Origin: Couchioplanes caeruleus
GTDB taxonomy: Bacteria; Actinomycetota; Actinomycetes; Mycobacteriales; Micromonosporaceae
NCBI RefSeq assembly: GCF_023499255.1
Contig: NZ_CP092183.1
Location: forward strand, 2,177,501 to 2,241,500
Direction of reading: 5' to 3'
Length of the DNA stretch: 64,000 nt
The notes under the pieces were generated by a model, which saw only the letters and a list, made by a program, of their open reading frames with translations, had not been told where the DNA came from and searched no databases. Positions 7,691-15,935 of the stretch are shown one piece after another. Both the position numbers and the translations under genes were made by a program. Positions within the stretch are counted from its first letter, which is position 1; every line of letters starts with the position of its first letter.

Positions 7691-8928
7691 CGGGGCAGGC
7701 GGGTGGCCAGCACGTCCAGCAGGGCCGGGTGGAGCTTCGGGTTCCAGCCCGCGCCGCCGCCGGACAACTCGTACGTCCGCAGCCACAGCTCGACCAGGTA
7801 GGCGTCGGCGACGAAACGCTGCCGCTGCGCGTCCAGGCCCAGCGCCGGCCCGTGCCCGCGCAGCGCCTCGTCGACGGCGGCCGCGCACTCGGCGGCCGGG
7901 CGCCCGTGCGTGGACAGCGCGGTCTGGAACGCCTGGTGTGCCAGGTCGAAGCCGACCGGTGCGCCCGCCGAGCGGTTCTCCCAGTCCCAGACGAGCAGCC
8001 GGCCCCGGTGCCGCGCCATGTTCCACGGCACCCAGTCGCCGTGCCAGTCGCCCAGCTCCAGCGTCAGACCGGTGTCCAGGGCGTCGATGAAGCCGTGGAT
8101 GCGCGGGTCGGCGCCGGCCGCACGCTGCCGCCACGCGTCGAGCAGCGCGGTGACGGGCGCCGGGGGAGCGGGCGGGCCGCCCCGGCGGGCCACGGCCAGC
8201 ATGGCGTCCAGGCGTGGACGGGCGGGGCGGCGGATGCGGCGTACGGTGCGCGGCATCGGCTCGATGACGGCGATCTCCCGGCCGTTCCACCGGGTGTGCA
8301 GCACGAGCCGGGGCGCGGGCGGGAAGCCGCCGCCGGTCGGCAGGTCGGCCAGGGTGGCCGCCTCGGCCCGGACCATCGCGCGGGTGCCGTCGTTCCAGCC
8401 GATCTTCGCGTACCCGCGGGGGCGGCCGTGGTCGTCGAAGAGCTGCAGGGTCGGCTTGTGGTGCGGGTCCGGCGGGCGGATGCCGATCGCCGCGTGCAGC
8501 CGCGGCTCGCCGAGCTTCTCGGCCAGGAAGGCGGCGAGCAGGTTCCCCGGCTCGGCGGCGTGCACGGACAGGACCGGCGCCCTGGTGAGGCCCAGCAGGC
8601 CGGCGCGGGCCAGGATGCCGACGGCGGCCCGGCCCGCGCGGACCTTCGGCGGCCGCAGCGCGTTGTAGGCCAGCAGGGAGGCCGCGGTGACCCGCCGGGA
8701 GGCCAGCGGGAGCAGGAAACGAGCGCTGTCGAGCGAGGGGATGACCGCGTACCGGACGGTCGCCGCGGGATCGTCGCCGACGGTGACCGTCACGCCCGGG
8801 TCGGCGAAGATCGCCCGGGTCACCCAGCCCAGGCCGTCGGTGCGCCCGCGAGGGTCGCCGGCGCCGACCAGGGGATCGGACGGGGGACGCTGCCCGGGTA
8901 CGGAGATCCGCGTCGACTCGTTCAGCAC
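7687..8928 (-). CDS. Aminoglycoside phosphotransferase-fold (APH/choline-kinase-like) protein
   Basis: 413 residues. The catalytic loop is HGDWVPWN (about residues 292-300), with Asp as catalytic base and Asn as metal ligand. It is followed by LLVWDWENRSAG (about 308-320), supplying the DFG-like Asp. These are Brenner-type motifs of the APH family. The N-terminal part is longer and less conserved, with no obvious glycine-rich loop. It lies opposite the polysaccharide operon and upstream of a coupled 87-residue gene. The substrate is unknown: a sugar, a lipid-linked intermediate or a small alcohol is more likely than an antibiotic in this setting. Confidence 0.75.
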   Translation of the reverse strand: MLNESTRISVPGQRPPSDPLVGAGDPRGRTDGLGWVTRAIFADPGVTVTVGDDPAATVRYAVIPSLDSARFLLPLASRRVTAASLLAYNALRPPKVRAGRAAVGILARAGLLGLTRAPVLSVHAAEPGNLLAAFLAEKLGEPRLHAAIGIRPPDPHHKPTLQLFDDHGRPRGYAKIGWNDGTRAMVRAEAATLADLPTGGGFPPAPRLVLHTRWNGREIAVIEPMPRTVRRIRRPARPRLDAMLAVARRGGPPAPPAPVTALLDAWRQRAAGADPRIHGFIDALDTGLTLELGDWHGDWVPWNMARHRGRLLVWDWENRSAGAPVGFDLAHQAFQTALSTHGRPAAECAAAVDEALRGHGPALGLDAQRQRFVADAYLVELWLRTYELSGGGAGWNPKLHPALLDVLATRLPR

Positions 8929-8962
8929 GAGCTAGACGATAGGTGACCGTCCATCGAACGGA

Positions 8963-8995
8963 ACAGGGCCCCGAGGTCACACCTCGGGGCCCTGT
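8963..8995 (-). terminator. Strong hairpin after the GH16 gene
   Basis: A perfect 15-bp inverted repeat (8963-8977 with 8981-8995) with a 3-nt loop begins 11 bp past the stop of the minus-strand GH16 gene and ends before the kinase gene start. It should insulate the two minus-strand transcripts. Confidence 0.85.
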
Positions 8996-9005
8996 CGGAT
9001 GACCG

Positions 9006-10526
9006 TCAGCGTTGGTAGACGCGTACGTAGTCCACGACGAAGTCGGCCGGGAACCGGGTGCTGCTGTCCGGGTTGCCGAGCCACCCGCCGACCTGGAAGT
9101 TCAGCCGCAGGTTGTACGGCTTGTTGAACGCCTTGTCGTACCACGGGGTGGTGCTGCGGTCCCGTGTCCACACCAGCTTGCCGTCGATGTACCACTTGAG
9201 GGCGTTCGCGTCCCATTCGGTGGTGTACGTGTGGAAGCCGTCGCCCGGGTACCCGCCGCCGGGCAGCGCGATCCGGGTGTCCTGCTTGACCGGCGTGTAG
9301 TCCCAGAAGATGGCCGCGGTGGACTTGTCGTACCAGTCCCGGCCGCCGGGCAGCTCGGTCACGTCGATCTCGCCGTTGCCGCCGTCGTCGGGCCGCAGCC
9401 AGAACGCCGGCCACAGGCCCTGGGACGTCTCCGGCTTGTTCGGCGACTTGGCGCGGATCTCGAAGCGCCCGTACTTCCACGACGCCTTGCCGATGGTGTC
9501 CAGGTACGACTGGGTGAACTGCCGGTTCTGCGAGCTGCAGGTGGCGCTCTCGCGCAGGGCCCGCAGGGTGAGGTTGCCGCCGCCGACGAAGGTGTTCTTC
9601 GCGTCGTCCACGTTGCAGCCGAGGTCGATGTCGCGGCCCTCGTTGTCGCGCAGGTTCCACTTCGACCGGTCGACCGTGCCGCCGTCGAACTCGTCGGCCC
9701 ACACCTGCCGCCAGCCCGTGGGCGGGGCCGGTGCCGTCGTGGCGGCCGGCGGTTTCGTGGCCGGGGCGGTGGTGGTCTTCGTGGGCTCCGGCGCCTTGGT
9801 GGTGGTGGCCGGCGGCGCGCTCGTCGGCGGCGTGGTGGTCGCCGTGGCAGCCGGCGGCAGCACCGTGGCGGGCGTCGTCGGCTCGGCCGTCGGCTTCGTC
9901 TCGGTGTCGTACGACAGCACGAGCTCCGGGCGCAGGTTCTCCTTCGAGTTCTCCCGCGACGCCCAGTAGACCCGGGTGTTGTAGTTCTCCTGCGACAGCG
10001 CGAACGTGTACATGCCGTTCTCCTGCACGGAGGCGGAGACGTCGAACTCGTTGTAGCCCTTCTTGACCGCGTCCAGCGCCTCGACCGTGCCGACGGCGGC
10101 GAACCGGGCCGGGGTGGCGGCCGCGCTGAGGTCGCCCGGGACCGCGCGGGCCACGATGCGGGCGGCGAAGTCGTTCCAGGCGTACACCCGCAGCTTCGCC
10201 TTCACCCGGGTGGCGTTGGCCGGCAGCTTGTCCACGGCGAACTGGAGGGTGGCGTCGCGGCGTCCCCGGGGGTTGTTGTCGCACAGCGCCGGGCAGCTGG
10301 CCAGCGTCGTCTTCACGCTGTTGTCGCCGTCCTGCGGCACCTGCGTGAGGGTGGTGTCGGCCACCGGGTACAGGGTCAGTCCGTTGTCGTCGTCCGCGAA
10401 CACCGGTACGAGCGTCGCGGCGGTCACCGCCACGACGGCCGTTCCGATGATGGTCAGCGATCGGGTGCTACGGATCCCCCGTCGCGGTGCCGGCGCGTGG
10501 GCCGGCACGTGCGCCCTGCGCAACAT
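9006..10526 (-). CDS. Secreted GH16 endo-beta-glucanase-type hydrolase with N-terminal DNRLRE-like module
   Basis: 506 residues from ATG 10526, preceded by GAGAAGGA. Signal peptide: basic start (MLRRAHVPAH), then hydrophobic SLTIIGTAVVAVTAATLVPVFA. A beta-sandwich module (about residues 50-200) with TLQFAVDKLP and VRVKAKLRVYAW-like strands resembles DNRLRE/CBM96-type domains. A Pro/Thr linker (about 205-255) precedes the catalytic GH16 domain (about 260-506). The GH16 signature EIDVTE (near residue 384) supplies the nucleophile and acid/base glutamates, preceded by GLWPAFWLRP. The family cleaves beta-1,3/1,4-glucans and related polymers; the exact specificity cannot be read. Beside an exopolysaccharide operon it may trim or release the polymer, or simply scavenge glucans. 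Confidence 0.9.
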   Translation of the reverse strand: MLRRAHVPAHAPAPRRGIRSTRSLTIIGTAVVAVTAATLVPVFADDDNGLTLYPVADTTLTQVPQDGDNSVKTTLASCPALCDNNPRGRRDATLQFAVDKLPANATRVKAKLRVYAWNDFAARIVARAVPGDLSAAATPARFAAVGTVEALDAVKKGYNEFDVSASVQENGMYTFALSQENYNTRVYWASRENSKENLRPELVLSYDTETKPTAEPTTPATVLPPAATATTTPPTSAPPATTTKAPEPTKTTTAPATKPPAATTAPAPPTGWRQVWADEFDGGTVDRSKWNLRDNEGRDIDLGCNVDDAKNTFVGGGNLTLRALRESATCSSQNRQFTQSYLDTIGKASWKYGRFEIRAKSPNKPETSQGLWPAFWLRPDDGGNGEIDVTELPGGRDWYDKSTAAIFWDYTPVKQDTRIALPGGGYPGDGFHTYTTEWDANALKWYIDGKLVWTRDRSTTPWYDKAFNKPYNLRLNFQVGGWLGNPDSSTRFPADFVVDYVRVYQR

Positions 10527-10719
10527 CGTGTCCTTCTCGGGTAGGTCAATGCGGGCCCGGCCAGATCCCCTGTGGCCGGTCGTGGCCGAGCGTAACCTCG
10601 ACATCCACATGTGACGACCCTCGATCGGGTCGGCTAACCCGGGTTTAAGGTTGTCCTAATGCCAACCTCCGGCCGATCGGCTCTCCCGGGCCCGGCCGGG
10701 GCCCCAGTATTCTGCCGCG

Positions 10720-11376
10720 ATGAACCTGCACTCCCTGCGCTGGCGGCTCGTCGACAGGCCCGACTCCTGGGGCGCGAAGCGCCGGGAGGCACGGTCGCGC
10801 TGGCTGGCGGAGACCTTCCCCGAGTTGTCCGAGATGTCGGTGGTGGACCTCGGCGGCCGCGTGGGGTTCTGGCGCCAGCTGCCGGTCCGCCCCAAGCACG
10901 TCCACGTCGTCAACCTGGAGCCGGCGCCGGCCGAGCTGCCGGAGTGGGTCGAGGTCGATCACGGCGACGCCTGCGAGCTGCCCCCGGAGATCGCCGCCCG
11001 GCGCTACGACCTCGTCTTCAGCAACTCGGTCATCGAGCACGTCGGCGGGCACGAGCGCCGGCTGCGCTTCGCGGAGTCCGTGCACGCCCTCGCCCCGGCG
11101 CACTGGGTGCAGACGCCGTACCGGTATTTCCCGATCGAGCCGCACTGGATCGCGCCGGGCATGCAATTCCTCCCGGTGGCCGCGCGCCGTGAGGTCGCGC
11201 GCAAGTGGCCGCTCGCTTACACCCCGGGCCGCACGCGCGAGGAGGCCCTTTCCCGCGTTTTGTGGACCGAATTGGTGGACAAGACGCAGATGCGCTCGTA
11301 CTTCCCCGAGTCGACCCTGCGCAGCGAGCGGGTCATGGGCCTGACGAAGTCTCTGATCGCCTACAAGCGGGGGTGA
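10720..11376 (+). CDS. Class I SAM-dependent methyltransferase
   Basis: 218 residues starting at ATG 10720. Motif I is VVDLGGRVGFW (about residues 41-51), a loosened version of the SAM-binding glycine loop. The acidic end of strand 2 is VNLEPAP (near 65). Motif IV is YDLVFSNSVIEHVGGHERR (about 101-118), the usual NSVIEH pattern. The segment QTPYRYFPIEPHW fits the small-molecule or glycan methyltransferases often found in surface-polysaccharide loci. It may methylate a sugar or lipid-linked unit of the nearby polymer; that is an inference. It diverges from the GH16 gene across 193 bp that must hold both promoters, and it ends at a strong hairpin. Confidence 0.8.
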   Translation: MNLHSLRWRLVDRPDSWGAKRREARSRWLAETFPELSEMSVVDLGGRVGFWRQLPVRPKHVHVVNLEPAPAELPEWVEVDHGDACELPPEIAARRYDLVFSNSVIEHVGGHERRLRFAESVHALAPAHWVQTPYRYFPIEPHWIAPGMQFLPVAARREVARKWPLAYTPGRTREEALSRVLWTELVDKTQMRSYFPESTLRSERVMGLTKSLIAYKRG

Positions 11377-11387
11377 CCCCGGAATTC

Positions 11388-11420
11388 GCGAGGGGTGAAG
11401 CCGTGGGCTTCACCCCTCGC
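11388..11420 (+). terminator. Hairpin after the methyltransferase gene
   Basis: A perfect 15-bp inverted repeat (11388-11402 with 11406-11420) with a GTG loop lies 12 bp after the stop. It separates the methyltransferase transcript from the riboswitch leader that follows. Confidence 0.85.
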
Positions 11421-11640
11421 TCGCGTATGCCCTGACCAGCGCAACCTCCACCGTTCGGCCGGGGAAGAAGTCGGCGCAAAGTCCCGCGGAAGGGGCTATC
11501 CGACCGAAAAGTCCATTTCCCCCACACCTCCGCAAATCCCTGGTTACAGTACGGTCGGCGCAGTTCCCAAGTGCGAGCTTTGTCCCCGCGCTTCACGGGC
11601 CGCGCCGAACCGGCCTGCGCCGGCGTTCCACAAGCCGTCG

Positions 11641-11731
11641 CGTGCGGCACCGAGAAAGGCAAACCCGTCGAGAGGCGGGGACGCAAAGCCAGGGACCTCC
11701 CGAGCGGGAGGCGGCCCAGCCGCCGAAGGAG
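11641..11731 (+). promoter_or_regulatory. GEMM-I cyclic-di-GMP riboswitch in the leader of the Calx-beta gene
   Basis: The core matches the c-di-GMP-I (GEMM-I) consensus in order. AAAGGCAAACC lies at 11655-11665. A 6-bp hairpin follows, CCCGTC / GGCGGG, capped by a GAGA (GNRA) tetraloop. Next comes GGACGCAAAGCC (11679-11690), then a second hairpin CCTCCC-GAGC-GGGAGG (11696-11711) and a downstream GGCC segment in receptor position. The closing helix can form between GCGGC (11644-11648) and GCCGC (11719-11723). The same 3' strand can instead pair with GGCGGC (11710-11715), giving a competing hairpin just before the AAGGAG ribosome site (11726-11731). No U-tract terminator is visible, so the switching mechanism (translation or transcription, on or off) is not settled by the sequence. 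Confidence 0.9.
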
Positions 11732-11741
11732 ACAGAAGTAC

Positions 11742-14615
11742 ATGCGCTATCAACCAGCCCATGCGGCCAAGAGCGGCTCGGTACCGTTCATGCTGCGTGG
11801 ACCCAAGTCGGTCCGGACGGTCCTGTCGGCCGCCGTCGCCGGTGCGATCGCCTTCGCCCCGGCCGTCCTCATCAGCGCGCCCGCCCAGGCCGCACCGCTC
11901 GCCGGCTTCACCTTTGCCGACAACTCGATCAGCACGACCGAGGGCGGCGACCTGGTCTTCGAGCTCGTCCGTACCGCGGACGCCAGCCCGCTGAGCTCCA
12001 CGAACCTGACCTGGACGGTCAGCACGGGCACCGGTCCGACGGACGCGACGGTCGACGAGGACTACACGGACGTCGGGACGGGCACCGTCACGTTCCCCGC
12101 CGACAACTCGGCCCCGTACGGCGGCGACAGCCAGTTCCTCACCGTGCAGACGCTGCAGGACACCCTCGACGAGAACGTCGAGACCTTCACGGTCACGGTG
12201 ACGGACGGCAACGGCAACACGCTCGAGGCCGAGGGCCGGATCTCCGACGACGACGCCGCCCCGCACTACGCGCTCTTCGTCGACGACCCGTCGCCCTCCG
12301 AGGACATCAACGGCGGCGTGGTCAACATCACGGCGGAGCTGGACGCCATCTCCGGCAAGGACGTCACGATCCCCGTGACCGTCACGCCGGGTACGGCGAA
12401 GCTCGGCGCCACCCAGGACTACACGTTCACCCCCGGCTCGATCACCATCCCGGCCGGCACGAACACCAGCACGTCGCTGTCGATCAGCATCGTGGACGAC
12501 TCGCTGTACGAGGAGTCGGGCCAGACCCTCACCGTCCAGGGCGGCACCAACGCCTCCGTGACCGGCACCGACTCGGCGCTCGTGACGATCATGGACGACG
12601 AGGACCAGCCCGAGATCGACGTCGCCGCCACGACCGTCACTGAGGGCGGCACGCTGGCGTTCGGCGCGACCCTGAGCGGCCCGTCGGAGCGTCCGGTCAC
12701 GGCCACCTGGACGGCGGCCGACGGCCCCGGAACGGACGCGCCCAACTCGACGCACGGCATCGCCAAGGCGGGCTCGGACTACACCGCGGCGACCGGCACC
12801 GTCACCTTCCCGGCGGCCACGTCGAACACCACGGTGCCCGGCAACACCGCGCAGACGATCAACGTCAAGACGGTCTCGGACCAGATCAACGAGGCCACCG
12901 AGGACATGCACGTCACCCTCACCAACCCGACGATCGCCACCATCGGCGACGCTCAGGCGACGGGTGCGATCATCGACAACGACCCGATCCCGACGGCGAC
13001 CCTGTCGCCCACCACGGACATCACCGAGGGCAACAGCGGGCGTACGGCCAAGACGTACACGGTCAAGCTGAACCGTGAGTCGGGCCAGACGGTCACCGTG
13101 AACTACGACGTCCGCACGGGCGCCGGGTCGGCCACGGAGGTCGAGGACTTCTTCGCCACCTCCGGCAAGCTGACGTTCAAGCCGGGTGAGACGAGCAAGA
13201 CCTTCACCGTGGACATCGTCGGCGACAACGTCGACGAGCCGGGCAACTCGAACCGCGAGGACTTCGAGATCGCGCTGTCGAGCTCGACGGCCGACACGAC
13301 CAACAACGGCAACGCCGGCGTGGTCTCCGTCAACATCGTCGACGACGACGCGACGCCCACCTTCTCGGTGGCTCCGATCACCATGCAGGAGGGCGACACC
13401 AGCTCCGTCGTGGTGTTCCCGGTCAAGCTGTCCAACCCCAGCGACACGGCCACCACGTTCACGCTGACCGACGTCCCGGGCAGCGCGACCAACTCGGGCA
13501 ACGACCCGGGCGACGTCGACTACGACCTGGTGCAGAGCACCGTCACCATCCCGGCGCGCCAGACCACGGGGTACCTGTACTTCCTGGTCACCGGCGATGA
13601 CGTGTACGAGACCAACGAGCAGATGAAGGTCACGCTCGCGCCGTCGGCCAACATCACGGCGGGCAACAAGGACGCGAACCTCACGATCCTCAACGACGAC
13701 GACGCGCCGTCGCTCGAGGTCGTGTCCGCGGTCGGTGAAGAGGGCGACACCGTGAACGTCATGGGTGTCGTCACCGGCACCGCGCAGGACGACACGGTCT
13801 TCAACATCAACTTCGCCGGCTCGTCGGTCAACGGCAGCACCGCTGCCTCGGTGAACGACTTCACCAACCCGGGCACGGTCTCGAAGACCGTCCAGGGGGG
13901 CACGCTCTCCGGCAGCCCGGTGATGATCACGACGCTCGACCTGACCGACGACACCACGCCCGAGGGCCCGGAGACGATCCTCGCCTCCGGCAACGCGGTC
14001 AACGGCACGGTCGTCAACGGCGTCATCACCATCGCGGCCAGCGACGGCGGCGCGCCGGCTCCGGCGCCGACCCTGGCGTCGTCGGCGAGCTTCCGCCTCG
14101 GCGTCGGCTCGCTGCGGCTGAGCGGTACGGCCGCCGCCGGCCAGACCGTGACGCTGTGGGGTACGCCGATCGGCGCGCCCGCGAACAAGCCGTGGCAGAG
14201 CCTGGGCACCACCACGGCCAACTCGGCGGGGAACTACAGCTTCTTCCCGCAGTTCACGACGACCGGCTGGTGGTTCCGGACGGCCGTGGGCGACCAGCAG
14301 TCCAACGCGGTCAAGGTGTACCTGAAGGAGGACCCGGACTTCTACGTCCGCTCCTACAGCAAGGGCACCGTCACGCTGATCGCCTACGGTGACCCGCGCG
14401 TCGCCGGCCTGTCGGTCCGCTTCCTGCGGGCCAACAGCAACGGTACGTGGAGCACGGTCGGCACCGGCGTCCTGGACGCCAACGGCCGCTTCTCGAAGAA
14501 GCTGACCGGCCTGAAGTCCGGCGCCTCGTACCTCTACAAGGCGACGATCTACGGCGACGGTGACGTCGGCCTGATGACGAACACGTCGACCAGCGCCCGG
14601 ATCCGGGTGCGCTGA
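11742..14615 (+). CDS. Secreted Calx-beta repeat surface protein under c-di-GMP riboswitch
   Basis: 957 residues from ATG 11742, with AAGGAG 10 nt upstream. An earlier in-frame start would translate the riboswitch and is rejected. The signal peptide has a twin-basic region (FMLRGPKSVR) and hydrophobic TVLSAAVAGAIAFAPAVLISAPAQA. About five to six tandem Calx-beta domains follow (roughly residues 45-780). Each ends in an acidic Ca2+-binding turn: ISDDDAAP, TIMDDEDQP, IIDNDPIP, NIVDDDATP and TILNDDDAP. The C-terminal about 180 residues form a separate beta-rich module (from SASFRLGVGSLRLSG to the end), with no LPXTG motif or C-terminal membrane anchor. The expected role is a calcium-stabilised extracellular adhesin or matrix protein. 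Riboswitch control and the adjoining polysaccharide genes suggest biofilm or aggregate matrix. It ends at a bidirectional hairpin. Confidence 0.9.
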   Translation: MRYQPAHAAKSGSVPFMLRGPKSVRTVLSAAVAGAIAFAPAVLISAPAQAAPLAGFTFADNSISTTEGGDLVFELVRTADASPLSSTNLTWTVSTGTGPTDATVDEDYTDVGTGTVTFPADNSAPYGGDSQFLTVQTLQDTLDENVETFTVTVTDGNGNTLEAEGRISDDDAAPHYALFVDDPSPSEDINGGVVNITAELDAISGKDVTIPVTVTPGTAKLGATQDYTFTPGSITIPAGTNTSTSLSISIVDDSLYEESGQTLTVQGGTNASVTGTDSALVTIMDDEDQPEIDVAATTVTEGGTLAFGATLSGPSERPVTATWTAADGPGTDAPNSTHGIAKAGSDYTAATGTVTFPAATSNTTVPGNTAQTINVKTVSDQINEATEDMHVTLTNPTIATIGDAQATGAIIDNDPIPTATLSPTTDITEGNSGRTAKTYTVKLNRESGQTVTVNYDVRTGAGSATEVEDFFATSGKLTFKPGETSKTFTVDIVGDNVDEPGNSNREDFEIALSSSTADTTNNGNAGVVSVNIVDDDATPTFSVAPITMQEGDTSSVVVFPVKLSNPSDTATTFTLTDVPGSATNSGNDPGDVDYDLVQSTVTIPARQTTGYLYFLVTGDDVYETNEQMKVTLAPSANITAGNKDANLTILNDDDAPSLEVVSAVGEEGDTVNVMGVVTGTAQDDTVFNINFAGSSVNGSTAASVNDFTNPGTVSKTVQGGTLSGSPVMITTLDLTDDTTPEGPETILASGNAVNGTVVNGVITIAASDGGAPAPAPTLASSASFRLGVGSLRLSGTAAAGQTVTLWGTPIGAPANKPWQSLGTTTANSAGNYSFFPQFTTTGWWFRTAVGDQQSNAVKVYLKEDPDFYVRSYSKGTVTLIAYGDPRVAGLSVRFLRANSNGTWSTVGTGVLDANGRFSKKLTGLKSGASYLYKATIYGDGDVGLMTNTSTSARIRVR

Positions 14616-14632
14616 CCCTCACGAGCAGCAAG

Positions 14633-14663
14633 GAACGGGGCGGCCCATCGGGCCGCCCCGTTC
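14633..14663. terminator. Bidirectional hairpin between convergent genes
   Basis: A perfect 14-bp inverted repeat (14633-14646 with 14650-14663) with a 3-nt loop lies between the stops of the Calx-beta gene (14615) and the opposing gene (14668). It can terminate both transcripts. Confidence 0.85.
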
Positions 14664-14667
14664 TGTG

Positions 14668-15819
14668 TCAGCCCTGCCAGAGGTTGCGCACCACGACGGT
14701 GCGGAACTGGAATTCCGTGTTGTCGCCGCGGATGCCCACCGGTGCGGCCGCCGTGATCGGGGCGCAGCCGATGCCGTCGTCCACCACGCTCAGCACCGGC
14801 CTGCCGGCCACCGACATCACGATCGTCACCGATCCGTCCGCGTTGTTCTGCGCGCTGGCCGCCACCGGCACCCAGCGGCGGAACACCGTCGGGAAGCCCG
14901 GCATCTCGCCGAGGACGTAGTACGTGCCGCCGTTGCTGGGGCCGCCCGGGCACTTCTTCTTCACCATGAGCCGGCCGTCGCGGCGGACCACGGATGCGGC
15001 GTACAGCTCGTACTGCGACGCGTGGCGCAGCCAGATGTGGACGCCGTCGTAGTCGCTGGCCGGGGTGTAGCCGGTGGTGGTCTGCGCGGCGACGTACAGG
15101 TCGAACGACACCGCCACGTTGGTGAAGTCGGTGCGCCTGGTGTTCATGCGGAAGACCGCGGACCCGGTGTGCACGGCGGAGTCCGGGCCGGGTGAGCCGT
15201 CGTCGGGCCGGCCCGTGTAGCCGCTGCCGCCGCGGGCGAACAGCGAGCCCGCCGTCACCTGCCAGTCCCTGGAGTGGCGGCTGTCCCTGCGGTTCGGGTT
15301 GCGGTTGGCGTACGAGTTGGTGATCAGCCCGGCCTTCTTCGGCCACGCCGGCCGGAAAGCGGGCCGCAGCGCGGAGCGGAGGACGGGCGTCGCGTCACGC
15401 AGGACGACGTTGTCGATGTCGAGGTCCGGCGAGCTGCTGATCAGCCCGACAGCCGCCTTGGACGTGCCCGCCGGCGCGGGCGGGGTGGTGGTCGACAACG
15501 GCGTCCACGCGGCGGCCGCGGCGAACGGCGGCCCCTCGAACCACGTCCGCCAGCCGCGGGCCGCGCTGTACGCGTAGACGACCGCCCGCACCGTACCGGT
15601 GGAGCGATAGGCCGCGCTCAGCGTCACCGCGCGTCCGGGGATGACCGGAACCGCGCAGGCGCCGGTCCGCAGCGAGACCTGCGAGCCGGGTCCGGGACTG
15701 CTCCAGCACGCGGGTGCCGGGATGGCGGAGGGGGCCTCGGCCGGGGCGGCGGAAGCGGGTGTCCCGTGCAGCCCGCCGAGGCCGGCCACGGCTGCCACTG
15801 TGAGCGACAGGTAGCGCAT
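14668..15819 (-). CDS. Secreted beta-sandwich protein, polysaccharide-locus associated, function unknown
   Basis: 383 residues from ATG 15819 with an excellent GGAGGAGG site upstream. A signal peptide (MRYLSLTVAAVAGLGGLHGTP, cut near ASA) is followed by a carbohydrate-binding-module-like first half (about residues 35-150, with SLRTGACAVPVIPGRAV and DLDIDNVVLRD). The second half (about 165-383) contains FTNVAVSFDLYVA, YDGVHIWLRHASQYELYAASV and an Asp/Gly-rich end. This alternation of long strands resembles concanavalin-like jelly rolls, as in glycan-binding or lyase folds. Two Cys pairs are possible. No catalytic signature is certain. Its place beside the polysaccharide and Calx-beta genes suggests a role in binding or cutting the extracellular polymer. 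Confidence 0.65.
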   Translation of the reverse strand: MRYLSLTVAAVAGLGGLHGTPASAAPAEAPSAIPAPACWSSPGPGSQVSLRTGACAVPVIPGRAVTLSAAYRSTGTVRAVVYAYSAARGWRTWFEGPPFAAAAAWTPLSTTTPPAPAGTSKAAVGLISSSPDLDIDNVVLRDATPVLRSALRPAFRPAWPKKAGLITNSYANRNPNRRDSRHSRDWQVTAGSLFARGGSGYTGRPDDGSPGPDSAVHTGSAVFRMNTRRTDFTNVAVSFDLYVAAQTTTGYTPASDYDGVHIWLRHASQYELYAASVVRRDGRLMVKKKCPGGPSNGGTYYVLGEMPGFPTVFRRWVPVAASAQNNADGSVTIVMSVAGRPVLSVVDDGIGCAPITAAAPVGIRGDNTEFQFRTVVVRNLWQG

Positions 15820-15900
15820 CAGTCCTCCTCCGGCCGCGGCAATGTCGCCGGATTCGTTCGGCCGGTGCGCGCCGGAAGTGAGCGGTCAACCGAGTGACAC

Positions 15901-15930
15901 CCGGGGAGCACCCGGGCGGGTGCTCCCCGG
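15901..15930 (-). terminator. Hairpin after the ABC exporter operon
   Basis: A 13-bp perfect inverted repeat (15901-15913 with 15918-15930) with a GGGC loop lies 5 bp past the stop of the last gene of the minus-strand exporter operon. Confidence 0.8.
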
Positions 15931-15935
15931 GCCGG

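Noticed and set aside
11571..11741. N-terminal extension of the Calx-beta protein
   Set aside because: It would translate the riboswitch aptamer. The ATG at 11742 has a good ribosome site and begins a proper signal peptide.
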